Assembly: GCF_000485595.1 (NCBI RefSeq)
Contig: NW_014577220.1
Coordinates: 154,102 to 198,910, forward strand
Source: Priapulus caudatus
Lineage: Eukaryota > Priapulida > Priapulimorpha > Priapulimorphida > Priapulidae
DNA length: 44,809 nucleotides
Direction: 5' to 3'
In this document: in pieces, positions 35,901 through 44,809 of the stretch
Position numbering within the stretch: the stretch's first letter is position 1
How the letters are laid out: every line of letters starts with the position of its first letter
Notes under the pieces: generated by a model
What the model was told of the DNA's origin: nothing
Seen by the model: only the letters and a program-made list of their open reading frames with translations
The model's database searches: none
Program-made: the position numbers and the translations under genes

Positions 35901-38900
35901 ATGTCAATACAATTATACATCATCACGTAACATCAGTGACCAGGGAAAAAATTTTAATTTATTTTTCTGGGGCTACTTTTCAAGCTCGCGTGCATGAAAA
36001 TAGCACTCTAAAATTTGGTTTGCATTGAACTCTATGCAAATTTCCGGGGGCTCTTTTTGGCATTTCCGGGGCTCTTTTTGCCATTTCGGGGTTAAATCGC
36101 CCCGAGCCCCCGTGTATTTTTTTCACTGTCAGTGACAGTGTGGCTGTAAGTGTAACATCAAATTATAACAAGTAAACAACCACTACCAGTATTTCTCGAA
36201 AATAAAATGCAAGCTTCGTACGCTACGCGGGGAATGCAGTACTAGTAGTAACAGATAACTATATAGTATATATATTATTATACATATGGCCAAGAGCCCA
36301 TTAACCCCAGAGCGTACAACGCTGAAATAGGAAAACCATGGTGTCGTTTCAGCAAAATTAATAAAGTTTACCTACCTTATTTTGATACTTCTCTACCGGA
36401 ATATTATGCAGGAGTCATAGCTAGCCAATATAAGATCAACCGCTTAAGCAAGCTATATTATGAAGTTTGCCGCAGACGGCACTGCACGCCTAACACGGTG
36501 CGCGCGCATGCGCAATATCCCTCGAGAGAAATCGTATTTTGCAAAGATATTATGAATTTAAAATGAAGAGGAGTTATCCTAGCATAGATTAATATGATAA
36601 CATTCTATCAGTTGACATCATTTAAGAAATAGGAGGAAGACCTTGCATGTAAGGTCCCCGCTGCGTTTTCCAGCCAATACACAAGCTGGCTGCGCTAGTG
36701 TGTTCGCGCATGCGCAATATCTCACCAGAGTTGTTATATTTTGTGATGAATATATACATTTAAAATGGTTAGGGGATATCCCAGCATAGATTTCCCTAAT
36801 AAACTTTTATCAGTAGACCTGTGTTTATAATTAGGAGAGCGCCCTAGCATGTAGGGTGCAAAACAAGAGGAGCTATCCTAGGATAGATTTATATGATAAC
36901 ATTCCAGCTGTAAACATCATTTAAGAAATAAGAGGAAGACCTTGCATGTTAGGTCCCCGCTGCGTATACCAGCCAGTACACAATCTGGCTACGTTAGTGT
37001 ATATTAGCGCATACGCAATATCTCACTGGAGGAGTTATATTTTGTGATGAATATACATTTAAAATGGTTAGGGGATATCTCAGCATATATTTCCCTAATA
37101 AACCTTTATCAGTAGATCTGTGTTTATAATTAGGAGAGCGCCTTAGCATGTAGGGTACAAAACACTTACTTTATGCCCTCGCGTCCTTCCCCTTGCCTCC
37201 CCTGTCCCTCGCTCAGCCTCCTTCTTCTTCTACCGCCCTTAGCTATCTTCTCTGCATAAAGTTTACCTACCTTATTTTGATACTTCTCTACCGGAATATT
37301 ATGCAGGAGTCATAGCTAGCCAATATAAGATCAACCGCTTGTCTCTACGATGTTCCTATGCCGAGATATAAAGCGATAAAAATCGAGTACTTCTAGGTAA
37401 TCCTAGCGCCATATGACCCAGTAACACGCCTCTCGCGCGTTTAGTGACTGCATAGATATATACAACGTGCTAACTTACCATGTGTTGTATTACCATGTGT
37501 TGTATATATCTATGCGGTTACTAAATGCGCGAGAAGCATGTTACTGAGTCATATGGCGCTAGGATTACCTAGAAGTACTCGATTTTTATCGCTTTATAAC
37601 AGGGTTCATAGTAGTAAGACACATGTTGAAATAAGGACTTATAAGACCCTTTCTGGAGGCCAAAATAAGACTTTTTTACGCGATTTCTGATAGATCTATC
37701 ACCAACTATTAAAGTACACTAATAATATTTATATACACAATTGCACAGCAGATTTAATTATTCCGTATTACATATACAACAATTCTTACTCTAAGTCGAG
37801 AACAGTTTATAAAACAATGTTGAAAAATGGTCCTTTCGCAAAAAATAAAGACTATTAAGTACTTTTCGAAGATTTCACCAAAAATAAGTACTAATAAAGG
37901 CCCTTATTTTATTTTTGGCAAAATAAGTACTTATAAGACTTTGGAAGACCCGCTACGAACCCTGTATATCTCGGCATAGGAACATCGTAGAGACAAGCGG
38001 TTGATCTTATATTGGCTAGCTATGACTCCTGCATAATATTCCGGTAGTGAAGTATCAAAATAAAGTAGGTAAACTTTATTAATTTTGCTGAAACGACACC
38101 ATGGTTTTCCTATTTCAGCATTGTACACTCTGGGGTTAATGGGCTCTTGATATGGCAGTAGCTGGAGGTACGGCAGCTGTATCTCCAATTTACGAGGCTG
38201 GGGGTACGGCAGTCCATTCGCTTTCATACAAACGAGACAAAGATGGCGACAGATTTCAAAATAATGCCTTGGGAAATATATTCACGTTTTGAGAGTTTTG
38301 ATGAGCTAGAAAACACTGACTCGGATTACCGATTACTGGGATTAGGTTAGATACAATAATGTAACCCAAACCCAGGAGGATAGGGTTACAAAGCGTCCGT
38401 ATGGTTTTGTGCGGAGGAACGCCTGAGTGAATCACTCAGGGCGGTTTGCTGGTGCGTTTTCAGAAACTAGAACTTCCAAACTGGGTTTATTCTAAACACG
38501 AACCTTTCTCTGCTATCCGGGAACTTACTATGTATCGCAATACTCTATTAAACTAATATAACCTGTTACAAAAATTCGAAGTGACGAGCGGCGAATATAC
38601 TGAGCGCCATTTCTGTTGACCTGTGACGTACGCATTCTCAATGCGCATAGCGATCGGCAAACGCAGCGCCCTCCGATTGGTCGGTGAATCCGCTCTTCAA
38701 ACCGAAGTACGTCACAGGTCATCAGAAATGGCGCTCAGTATATTCGCCGCTCGTCACTTCGAATTTTTGTAACAGGTTATATTAGTTTAATACAGAGTAT
38801 TGCGATACATAGTATTAGTAAGTTCCCGGATAGCGGAGAAAGGTTCGTGTTTAGAATAAACCCAGTTTGAAAGTTCTAGTCTCTGAAAACGCACCAGCAA

Positions 38901-39397
38901 ACTGACCCGAGTGATTCACTCAGGCGTTCCTCCGCACAAAACCATACGGGCGCTTTGTAACCCTATCCTCCTGGGTTTGGGTTACATTATTGTATCTAGG
39001 ATTAGGTATGAAAGTGAACATTATTGTAAACTTTACTTCAGAAGATCGTAAATAATTGTCTCAGCCCTCAAACAAACGCCAAAATGTGGATTCAACGAAC
39101 GACGGCTGCCGTACCTCCAGCAACTCCGTATACATATTCATGATATTGACTATTGTGTATTCCGTCGACTCATCATCATGCCGGGTTTGCAGTGGATGAA
39201 AGAAGAGTCACTATGAGTATGACACTAAGAGAGTGTAACTAAATTCATTAAATTTTAATATTGTGGTGAACAAGTATGAAGTAAACCTCAAGTTGCCAAC
39301 CGGACGATTCCAAATAAAACATCGCTCTGGCATTATCAACGCCGGTAACACCAATAAACTGAGAAATCAGCTGCTCATGATTGTTGTTGTCCGCCAT
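26958..39397 (-). CDS. NSFL1C: p47/NSFL1C: UBA-SEP-UBX cofactor of the p97/VCP ATPase
   Basis: Ten exons, reading downwards: 39397-39287, 34875-34712, 34377-34282, 32499-32419, 32212-32130, 29880-29700, 28439-28302, 27985-27836, 27653-27586, 27091-26958. They sum to 1206 nt, 401 aa; human p47 is 370. All borders are AG/GT and phases match. The UBA domain (about 1-46; [20 protein letters not shown]) lies mainly in exon 1, 4.4 kb upstream of exon 2. Next are a disordered part with [15 protein letters not shown], a SEP domain (about 201-265; [35 protein letters not shown]) and a UBX domain (about 323-399; [20 protein letters not shown], with TTFPNKEL for the p97-contact loop). Two SHP-like p97-binding motifs are present, FQGAGYRLG before SEP and FQGAGHMLG after it. 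In the known family p47 binds p97 and ubiquitin and works in Golgi/ER membrane fusion. The gene converges with DNAJC25. Assignment is firm. Confidence 0.97.
27073..27522. repeat. Tandem duplication of the p47 last-exon edge, second copy split by an insertion
   Basis: A ~125-bp segment (27073-27197), covering the first bases of the last p47 exon and its acceptor, is repeated at 27198-27259 plus 27460-27522. Shared words are CATCTCTGGTCGCGCT and AACAGCTCGTTAAGGCAAAG, then ACTGCCCACTAACCA. The second copy is interrupted by about 200 bp (27260-27460) bordered by ATTACTG on both sides, a likely 7-bp target duplication. In the duplicate the exon frame hits a stop after CCAGAGATGGCTATG, so it is a dead exon fragment. 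Confidence 0.85.
28559..29073. mobile_element. MITE with CCGCGTTCACAC inverted ends
   Basis: The left end ACCGCGTTCACACGG and right end GTGTGAATGCGGC are inverted. Subterminal GGCTCGAGCCAAAT words and GGGCC/TTTGGC variants occur at both sides (28582-28625 and 29008-29045). No coding capacity. It lies in a p47 intron between exons 29880-29700 and 28439-28302. Target duplication not clear. Confidence 0.8.
29440..29460. repeat. Poly-C tract
   Basis: A run of about 13 C residues in the p47 intron. Length is uncertain in an assembly. Confidence 0.8.
29881..30838. other. Left part of a p47 intron, no certain gene
   Basis: A plus-strand frame at 30535-30813 (92 codons) and an overlapping 61-codon frame have no family features, although a GTAAGC donor-like site follows at 30810. 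I see no reason to call an exon. Confidence 0.4.
30839..31690 (-). mobile_element. ~0.85-kb repeat element, copy 2 (inverted relative to 18657-19546)
   Basis: It reads, on the minus strand, from TTTTTAGCTCATCTGACATA to GCAGCCTGTAGG. It matches copy 1 along its length, including GGTCAAAGGTCAA words and the conserved 65-codon frame at 31029-31226 ([18 protein letters not shown]..). The GTCC microsatellite is much shorter here. It is in a p47 intron. Confidence 0.8.
31691..32129. other. Intron remainder, nothing recognised
   Basis: Sequence between the repeat copy and the donor of exon 32212-32130. No element or RNA gene seen. Confidence 0.5.
32641..33055. repeat. ~208-bp tandem duplication
   Basis: Unit 1 (32641-32848) and unit 2 (32849-33055) are nearly identical. 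They share CAACATTTCCATGCCCATAT, ATTAGCGCTGAACATCCAAC and ACTAATAAATACCGCTAAG, and differ by scattered substitutions. Two copies in direct orientation. Confidence 0.92.
33063..33630. mobile_element. DNA element with GCAACCTGTAA inverted ends
   Basis: The left end GCAACCTGTAATTCCAACAA is matched by the inverted right end (33585-33630: CTTGTTAGCTTACAGGTTGC). The match continues through AACAAGAGGCAG and GGTTCGGCGGGGA versus GGTTTGGCGGGGA. About 570 bp, no transposase frame. It directly abuts the tandem duplication on its left. Confidence 0.75.
35941..36128. mobile_element. hAT-like MITE (CAGGG..CACTG family), copy 2
   Basis: Same orientation and nearly the same sequence as 17388-17570. The 8-bp repeat TCAGTGAC flanks it exactly (35933-35940 and 36129-36136). 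The pair, each with a different perfect 8-bp duplication, proves transposition. It is in intron 1 of p47. Confidence 0.95.
36361..37340. repeat. Perfect 85-bp direct repeats flanking a satellite segment
   Basis: The 85 bases 36361-36445 (ATAAAGTTTACCTACC.. to ..AAGATCAACCGCTT) are identical to 37256-37340. Between them lie 810 bp of the dimeric satellite found in bulk at 40450-44809. A third, inverted copy with a few changes is in the right foldback arm (37993-38078). The identity suggests a recent event. Confidence 0.92.
36446..37255. repeat. Intronic fragment of the ~540-bp dimeric satellite
   Basis: It contains half-unit B (GCACGCCTAACACGGTGCGC) and half-unit A (CAAGCTGGCTGCGCTAG..). Then comes a jump at about 36860 from A directly into B (GGGTGCAAAAC, then AAGAGGAGCTATCC), and A again up to the pyrimidine-rich block. 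It is about 1.5 units with one internal A/B recombination. It lies in p47 intron 1, about 3.2 kb from the main array. Confidence 0.9.
37599..37965. mobile_element. Small TIR element ACAGGGTTC..GAACCCTGT
   Basis: The ends are ACAGGGTTCATAGTAG and CTACGAACCCTGT, with ATA on both sides (37596-37598 and 37966-37968), a likely 3-bp target duplication as in PIF/Harbinger elements. The interrupted site can be read from the opposite foldback arm (GAGATATAAAGCGATAAAA at about 37354-37372), which confirms the insertion. Internal TTATAAGAC/ACTTATAAG words recur in both orientations. Confidence 0.85.
38154..39128 (+). mobile_element. Transposon copy B (family of 8966-9832), host of a nested foldback element
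   Basis: It starts GGCAGTAGCTGGAGGTACGG and ends CTGCCGTACCTCCAGCAACT. Terminal and subterminal sequence matches copy A reversed, including ACAAAGATGGCGACAG, TTCACGTTTTGAGAGTTTTG and ATGAGCTAGAA. Without the nested element (38348-38998 plus one duplication) it is about 315 bp. No target duplication could be recognised. It lies at the 5' end of p47 intron 1, 159 bp from exon 1. Confidence 0.85.
38348..38998. mobile_element. Foldback element with ~280-bp arms and 9-bp target duplication
   Basis: The arms are 38348-~38629 and ~38720-38998, inverted and nearly identical: TAGATACAATAATGTAACCC at the left and GGGTTACATTATTGTATCTA at the right. The perfect 9-bp repeat GGATTAGGT flanks it (38339-38347 and 38999-39007). 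Long inverted ends with 9-bp duplication suit a non-autonomous Mutator-like element. The inter-arm spacer is only about 90 bp, without coding sequence. Confidence 0.93.
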
Positions 39398-39480
39398 ATT
39401 TCATCTGCTAGTCGCAAGCGAGGACAGCGCCACCTCAAGGCAAAAAAAATAGAATGCTGAATAACTTTCGTTGGTTCTAT
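39398..39480 (-). promoter_or_regulatory. 5' flank of p47 (UTR or promoter)
   Basis: Sequence just upstream of the p47 ATG on the minus strand. It is moderately GC-richer (CGCTTGCGACTAGC, AGGTGGCGCTGTCC), as near many animal starts. No motif is assigned with confidence. Confidence 0.35.
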
Positions 39481-39934
39481 CCATAGGTTCTATCCGAGAT
39501 ATATAATACAGTATTCTATATCTATGGTTCTATCCAAGAAATCAATTGTTTATTTATAGGCCTTGGTTTTATCCATAGAAATAATATAGATAACCTAGAA
39601 TGCTTCTTTGTTTCTGTGATTCCGTATATATTGGAATTCCCTGCCTTCATCTTTGGCAAATTTACAACCTTTTCCACTGCGATCCGCAGTGTGCATCTAT
39701 CGATTTGATCGATTGATCTCTCTCCATCTTAGTTTTGAAAAGTATTTTTAAGCTCTAAAAAGGCATCTTGGTGTCTTAAATTTTTAAAATTTCTTGGGGG
39801 AGAACCCCCAAACCCCCCTTTGACGAGGGGGAAACCACCCTAGAGCGCCCCCGCCACGGCTGCGCCGTGGGCACCCATTGATGCTAAATAGCCTGACCAT
39901 TTGATGTTTATTTGCTTCCGCCGGCCCTGCCTTG
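39481..39934. other. Intergenic, with repeat-like G/C-rich block
   Basis: TTCTATCCATAGG-type words repeat at 39472-39590. The block 39790-39875 (GGGGGAGAACCCCCAAACCC, then CCACGGCTGCGCCGTGG) is a strong hairpin-forming, probably repeat-derived sequence. No gene seen. Confidence 0.5.
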
Positions 39935-40175
39935 GGCCCCCAGCATACACTATTATTACAATACTATTATGTGGTCGTAGGCCCCCATCATACAAATACT
40001 ATATATGTGGCCTTGGGCCCCCATCATACACTATTCTATTATTATAATTCTATATAGGTGGCTTTAGGCCCCCGTCATAACAATACTATATATGTGGTCT
40101 TGGGACCCATCATATACACTATATTATTACAATTCTATAGAGATGGCCTTACGCCCCCGTCATACAAATATAACG
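39935..40175. repeat. Minisatellite with alternating ~36- and ~52-bp units
   Basis: GGCCCCCATCATAC-like heads occur at 39935, 39979, 40015, 40067, 40103 and about 40153, so the spacing is 44, 36, 52, 36 and 50. Short units contain AATACTATATATGTGG, long ones ACTATTATTACAATTCTAT. This is a two-unit higher-order pattern of about 88 bp. Confidence 0.8.
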
Positions 40176-40449
40176 CCGGCAACACTATAACGTGCTACTA
40201 ATAACTTACCGAGTGCTGCACTGGCGCTTGTCTTGTTTTTCCAATTTATTGCTATATCTATGCCTATGGGTAATACAATCGAAATATACGATGGTAGCTT
40301 GTTTTAGCTTTACTAAAATACGTAAAGAAAAATAACTATTATCGTTCGCGGAAGGGTTATAGACGGAGTGAGCTGACGGGGGCTGGAGGCCACCGGCGGG
40401 GGACGAGGTGGCCTAAAGCCACACTTGGATGTGGATATCTGTCGCCTGC
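40176..40449. other. Spacer between minisatellite and satellite array
   Basis: Unique-looking sequence; CGGGGGCTGGAGGCCACCGG near 40380 is G/C-rich. No gene recognised. Confidence 0.45.
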
Positions 40450-43400
40450 GCTGCGTATACCAGCCAGTACACAATCTGGCTACGTTAGTGTGTTAGCGCA
40501 TGCGCAATATTTCACCAGAAGAGTTATATTTTGTGATTAATATGCATTTAAAATGGTTAGGTGGTATCTCAGCATAGATTTCCCTAATAAACATTTATCA
40601 GTAGACCTGTGTTTATAATTAGGAGAGCGCCCTAGTATGTAGGGTACAAAACACCTACTTTATGCCCTCGCGTCCTTCTCCTTGCCTCCCCTGTCCCTCG
40701 CTCAGCCTCCTTCTTCTTCTACTGCCCCAGCTATCTTTCCTGCCGCCTTTCCTCAGTCTCCCATCCCCTCTTCCCCGCAGCAAGCTATATTAGCAGCGCA
40801 TAACACGGTGCGCGCATGCACAATATTTCCCGAGAGAAATCGTATTTTGCAAAGATTATGTATTTAAAATAAAGAGGAGTTATCCTAGCATAGGTTTATA
40901 TGATAACATTCCATCAGTAGACATCATTTAAGAAATAAGAAGAAGGCCTTGCATGTAAGGTCCCCGCTGCGTATACCAGCCAGTACACCAGCTGGCAACG
41001 TTAGTGTGTTAGCGCATGTGCACTATCTCACCAGCGGAGTTATATTTTGTGATGAATATACATTGAAAATGGTTAGGGGGTATCTCCGCATAGATTTCCC
41101 TAATAAACTTTTATCAGTAGGCCTGTGTTTATAATTAGGAAAGCGCCCTAGCATGTAGGCTACAAACTACCTACTTTATGCTCTCCCGTCCTTCCCTTGA
41201 CTCCCCTGTGCCTCGCTTAGCCTCTTTCTTCTTCTACCGCCACTAGCTATCTTTCCTGCAGACTTTCCTCAGTCTCCCATCCCCTCTCTATTTCAGCAAG
41301 CTATATTATAAAGTTTGCATCAGACGGCACTGCACGCCTAACACGGTGCTCGCGCATGCGCAATATCTACTGAGAGAAATCGTATTTTGCAAAGATTATG
41401 CATTTAAAATGAAGAGGAGTTATTCCAGCATAGATTTATATGATAACATTACATCTGTAGACATCATTTAAGAAATAAGAGGGAGACCTTGCATGTAAGG
41501 TACACGCTGCGAATACCAGCCAGTACACAATCTGTTTACGTTTTGGTGTTAGCGCATGCGCAATATCTCACCAGATGAGTTATATTTTGTGATGAATATA
41601 CATTAAAAATGATTAGGGAGTATCTCAGCATAGATTTTCCTAATAAACATTTATCGGTTGACATGTTTTTATAATTAGGAGAGCGCCATAGCATGTAGGG
41701 TACAAAACACCTACTTTATGCACTCGCGTCCTTCCCCTTACCTCCTCTGTCCCTCGTTCAGCCTCCTTCTTCTTCTACTGCCCCAGCTATCTTTCCTGCC
41801 GCTTTTCCTCAGTCTCCCATCCCCTCTCCCCCGCAGCAAGCTATATTATAAAGTTTTCCTCAGACGGTACTGCACGCCTAACACGGTGCGCGCGCATGCG
41901 CAATATCTCTCTAGAGTAATTTGCAAATTGCCTATTTTTCAAAGATATTATGAATTTAAAATAAAGAGGAGTTATTCCAGCATAGATTTTATGATGACAT
42001 TCCATCAGTTGACATAATTTAAGAAATAGGAGGAAGACCTTACCTGTAAGGTCTCCGCTGCATATACCAGCCAGTACACAATCTGGTTACGTTGGTGTGT
42101 TAGCGCATGCGCAATATCTCACCAGAGGAGTCATATTTTGTGATGAATATGCATTTAAAATGGTTAAGGGGTATCTCAGCATAGATTTTCCAAATAAACT
42201 TTTATCAGTTGACATGTGTTTATAATTAGGAAAGCGCCCTAGCATGTAGGGTACAAACCACCTACTTTATGCCCTCGCGTCTTTCCCTTGACTCTTTTGT
42301 GCCTCGCCCAACCTCCTTCTTCTTCTACCGCCCCTAGCCATCTTCCCGCAGTCTTTCCTCAGTCTACCATCCCCTCTCTCTCGCAGAAAGCTATATTAGG
42401 AAGTTTGCCTCAGACGGCACTGCACGCCTAACACGGTGGGCGCGCATGCGCAATATCTCCCGAGAGAAATCGTAGTTTGCAAAGATTATGCTTTTAAAAT
42501 AAAGAGGAGTTATTCCAGCATAGATTTATATGATAACATTACATCTGTAGACATCATTTAAGAAATAAGAGGGAGACCTTGCATGAAAGGTCCCGGCTGA
42601 GTATACCAGCCAGTACACAATCTGGCTACATTAATGTCTTAGCGCATGCGCAATATCTCACCAGAGCAGTTATATTTTGTGATGAATTTGCATTTAAAAT
42701 GATTAGAGGGTATCTCAGCATAGATTTCCCTAAAAAATGTTATCAGTTGACATGTGTTTATAATTAGGAGAGCGCCCTAGCATGTAGGGTACAAAACACT
42801 TACTTTATGCCCCCGCATCCTTCCCCTTGTCTCCTCTGTCCCTCGCTCAGCCTCCTTCTTTGTCTACCGCCCCTAGATATCATCCCTGCAGCCTTTCCTC
42901 AGTCTCCCATCCCTTCTCTCCCTCAGAAAGCTATATTATGAAATTTGTCTCAGACGGCACTGCACGCCTAACACGGTGCGCGCGCATGCGCAATATCTAC
43001 CGAGAGAAATTGTATTTTGCAAAGATTATAAATTTAAAAATGACGAGGAGTTATCCTAGCATAGATTTTATGATAACATTACACCTTGCATGTAATGGCC
43101 CCGCTGCGTAAACCAGCCAGTACACAATCTGGCTACGTTAGTGTGTTAGCGCATGCGCAATATTTCACCGGAGGAATTATATTTTGTGATGAATATACAT
43201 TTAAAATGGTTAAGAAATGTTTCAGCATAGATTTCCCTAATAAACTTTTATCAGTAGACCTGTGTTCATAATTAGGAGAGCGCCCTAGCATTTAGGGTAC
43301 AAAACACCTACTTTATGCCCTCGCGTCCTTCCCTTTGCCTCCCCAGTCTTTCGCGCAGCCTCCTTCTTCTTCTACCGCCCCTAGCTATCTTTCCTGCAGC

Positions 43401-44809
43401 CTTTTCACAGTCTCCCATTTCCGCTCTACTTCAGCAATCTATATTATAAAGTTTGCATCAGACGGCACTGCACATCTAACACGGTGCGCGCGCATTCGCA
43501 ATATCTACTGAGAGAAATCGTATTTTGCAAAGATTATGCATTTAAAATGAAGAGGAGTTATCCTAGCATAGATTTTATGATAACATTCTATCAGTTGACA
43601 TCATTTAAGAAATGGGAGGAAGACCTTGCATGTAAAGTCCCGGCTGCGTACACCAGCCAGTACACAATCTGGCTACGTTAGTGTGTTAGCTCATGCGCAA
43701 TATCTCACAAGAGAAGTTACATTTTGTGATGAATATACATTTAAAATGGTTAGGGGATATCTCAGCATAGATTTCCCTAATAAACTTTTATTAGTAGACA
43801 TGTGTTTATAATAAGGAGAGCGCCCTAGCATGTAGGGTACAAAAACCACCTACTTTATGCCCTCGCGTTCTTTCCTTGACTCCCCTGTGCGTCGCTCAGG
43901 CTTCTTCTTCTTCTACCGCCCCTAGCCATTTTCCCTGCAGCCTTTTCTCAGTCTCCCATCCCCTCTCTCCCGCAGCAAGCTATATTATAAAGTTTGCCTC
44001 AGACGGCACTGCACGCCTAACACGGTGCGCGCGCATGCGCAATATCTCCCGTGAAATTGCAAAGATTATGCATTTAAAATGAAGAGGAGTTATCCTAGCA
44101 TAGATTTATATAATAACATTACATCTGTAGACATCATTTAAGAAATAAGAGGGAGACCTTGCATGAAAGGTCCCGGCTGCGTATACCAGCTAGTACACAA
44201 TCCGGCTACATTAATGTCTTAGCGCATGCGCAATATCTCACCAGAGGAATTATTTTTTGTGATGAATATGCATTTAAAATGGTTAGGGGGTATTTCAGCA
44301 TAGATTTCCCTAATAAACTTTTATCAATTGTCATATGTTTATAATTAGGAGAGCGCCCTAGCATTTAAGGTACAAAACACATACTTTATGCCCTCGCGTC
44401 CTTCTCCTTGCCTCCCCTGTCCCTCGCTCAGCCTCCTTCTTCTTCTACCGCCCCTAGCTATCTCCCCTGCAGCCTTTCTTCAGTCTCCCATCCCCTCTCT
44501 ACCTCAGCAAGCTATATTATAAAGTTTGCCTCAGACGGCACTGCACGCCTAACACGGTGCGCGCTCATGCGCAATATCTCCCGAGAGAAATCGTATTTTG
44601 CAAAGATATTATAAATTTAAAATGGTGAAGAGTTATCCTAGCATAGATTAGTATAATAACATTCCATCAGTTGACATCATTTAAGAAATAGGAGGAAGAC
44701 CTTGGATGTAAGGTCCCAGCTGCGTTTACCAGCCAATACACAAGCTGGCAGCGTTAGTGTATTCGCGCATACGCAATATCTCACCAGAGGTGTCATATTT
44801 TGTGATAAA
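40450..44809. repeat. ~540-bp dimeric satellite array running off the window end
   Basis: The landmark CCAGCCAGTACAC (with variants) starts at 40460, 40977, 41517, 42067, 42607, 43113, 43653, 44187 and 44729, giving steps of 517, 540, 550, 540, 506, 540, 534 and 542. Each unit has half A (GCGCATGCGCAATATCTCAC..TTTAAAATGGTTAGGGG), a pyrimidine-rich block (CCTCCTTCTTCTTCTACCGC) and half B (GCGCATGCGCAATATCTCCC..TTTAAAATGAAGAGGAG). A and B resemble each other, so the unit is an old dimer. Units differ by point changes and small indels. Frames of 61-68 codons recur in phase with the repeat but are not supported as genes. Confidence 0.96.

Larger units (their letters stand above)
36291..38149. mobile_element. 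Large foldback (palindromic) element interrupted by two insertions
   Basis: The left arm starts CAAGAGCCCATTAACCCC (36291-36445), resumes at 37341 and runs to about 37466. The right arm runs from about 37500 to 37598 and 37966 to 38149 (ends GGGGTTAATGGGCTCTTG). Arms share GTCGTTTCAGCAAAATTAAT, CATAGCTAGCCAATATAAGA, CTACGATGTTCCTATGCC and AGCGATAAAAATCGAGTACT. The left arm is split by satellite sequence (36446-37255), the right arm by a small TIR element (37599-37965). It is in intron 1 of p47. Confidence 0.85.

Noticed and set aside
40682-44614. Recurrent 60-68-codon frames in the satellite
   Set aside because: They recur because the DNA repeats. Several units break them by indels, and there are no splice or initiation features.

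Overview
The window is nuclear DNA of an animal. Three intron-rich, protein-coding genes can be reconstructed exon by exon (GT-AG borders with matching phases), set in AT-rich sequence full of short DNA transposons, foldback elements and satellite DNA. The two recognised genes (a DNAJC25-type J-domain membrane protein and the p97 cofactor p47/NSFL1C) are animal-like. The repeat landscape suits a marine invertebrate such as a sponge, cnidarian or other invertebrate, but the sequence alone does not fix the phylum.

Layout. 1-1225: microsatellite and a GC-rich patch, no gene seen. 1226-7997 (minus): ankyrin-repeat protein with an acidic linker and a C-terminal coiled coil; at least 12 exons, 5' end not found. 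8079-10807: transposon cluster (three elements nested in one another, then a telomere-motif MITE) between this gene and the next, which are divergent. 10808-23144 (plus): DNAJC25-like gene, 13 coding exons, 342 aa. 23145-26957: intergenic, with a palindromic TTAA element, a second telomere-motif MITE and a long CT-rich minisatellite. 26958-39397 (minus): p47/NSFL1C orthologue, 10 coding exons, 401 aa, convergent with DNAJC25; its introns hold many elements, and intron 1 holds a large foldback complex. 39398-44809: 36/52-bp alternating minisatellite and a roughly 540-bp dimeric satellite array that runs off the window end.

The two recognised genes both act in proteostasis: the DNAJC25 type is a J protein of the ER membrane, and p47 is an adaptor of the p97/VCP ATPase. 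They are neighbours but nothing suggests co-regulation. The less ordinary content is the repeat biology: Russian-doll transposon nesting, a MITE family carrying internal TTAGGG-type repeats, an intronic piece of the satellite flanked by perfect 85-bp direct repeats, and a duplicated edge of the last p47 exon later split by an insertion. No prokaryotic features, CRISPR arrays, rRNA or tRNA genes were seen.
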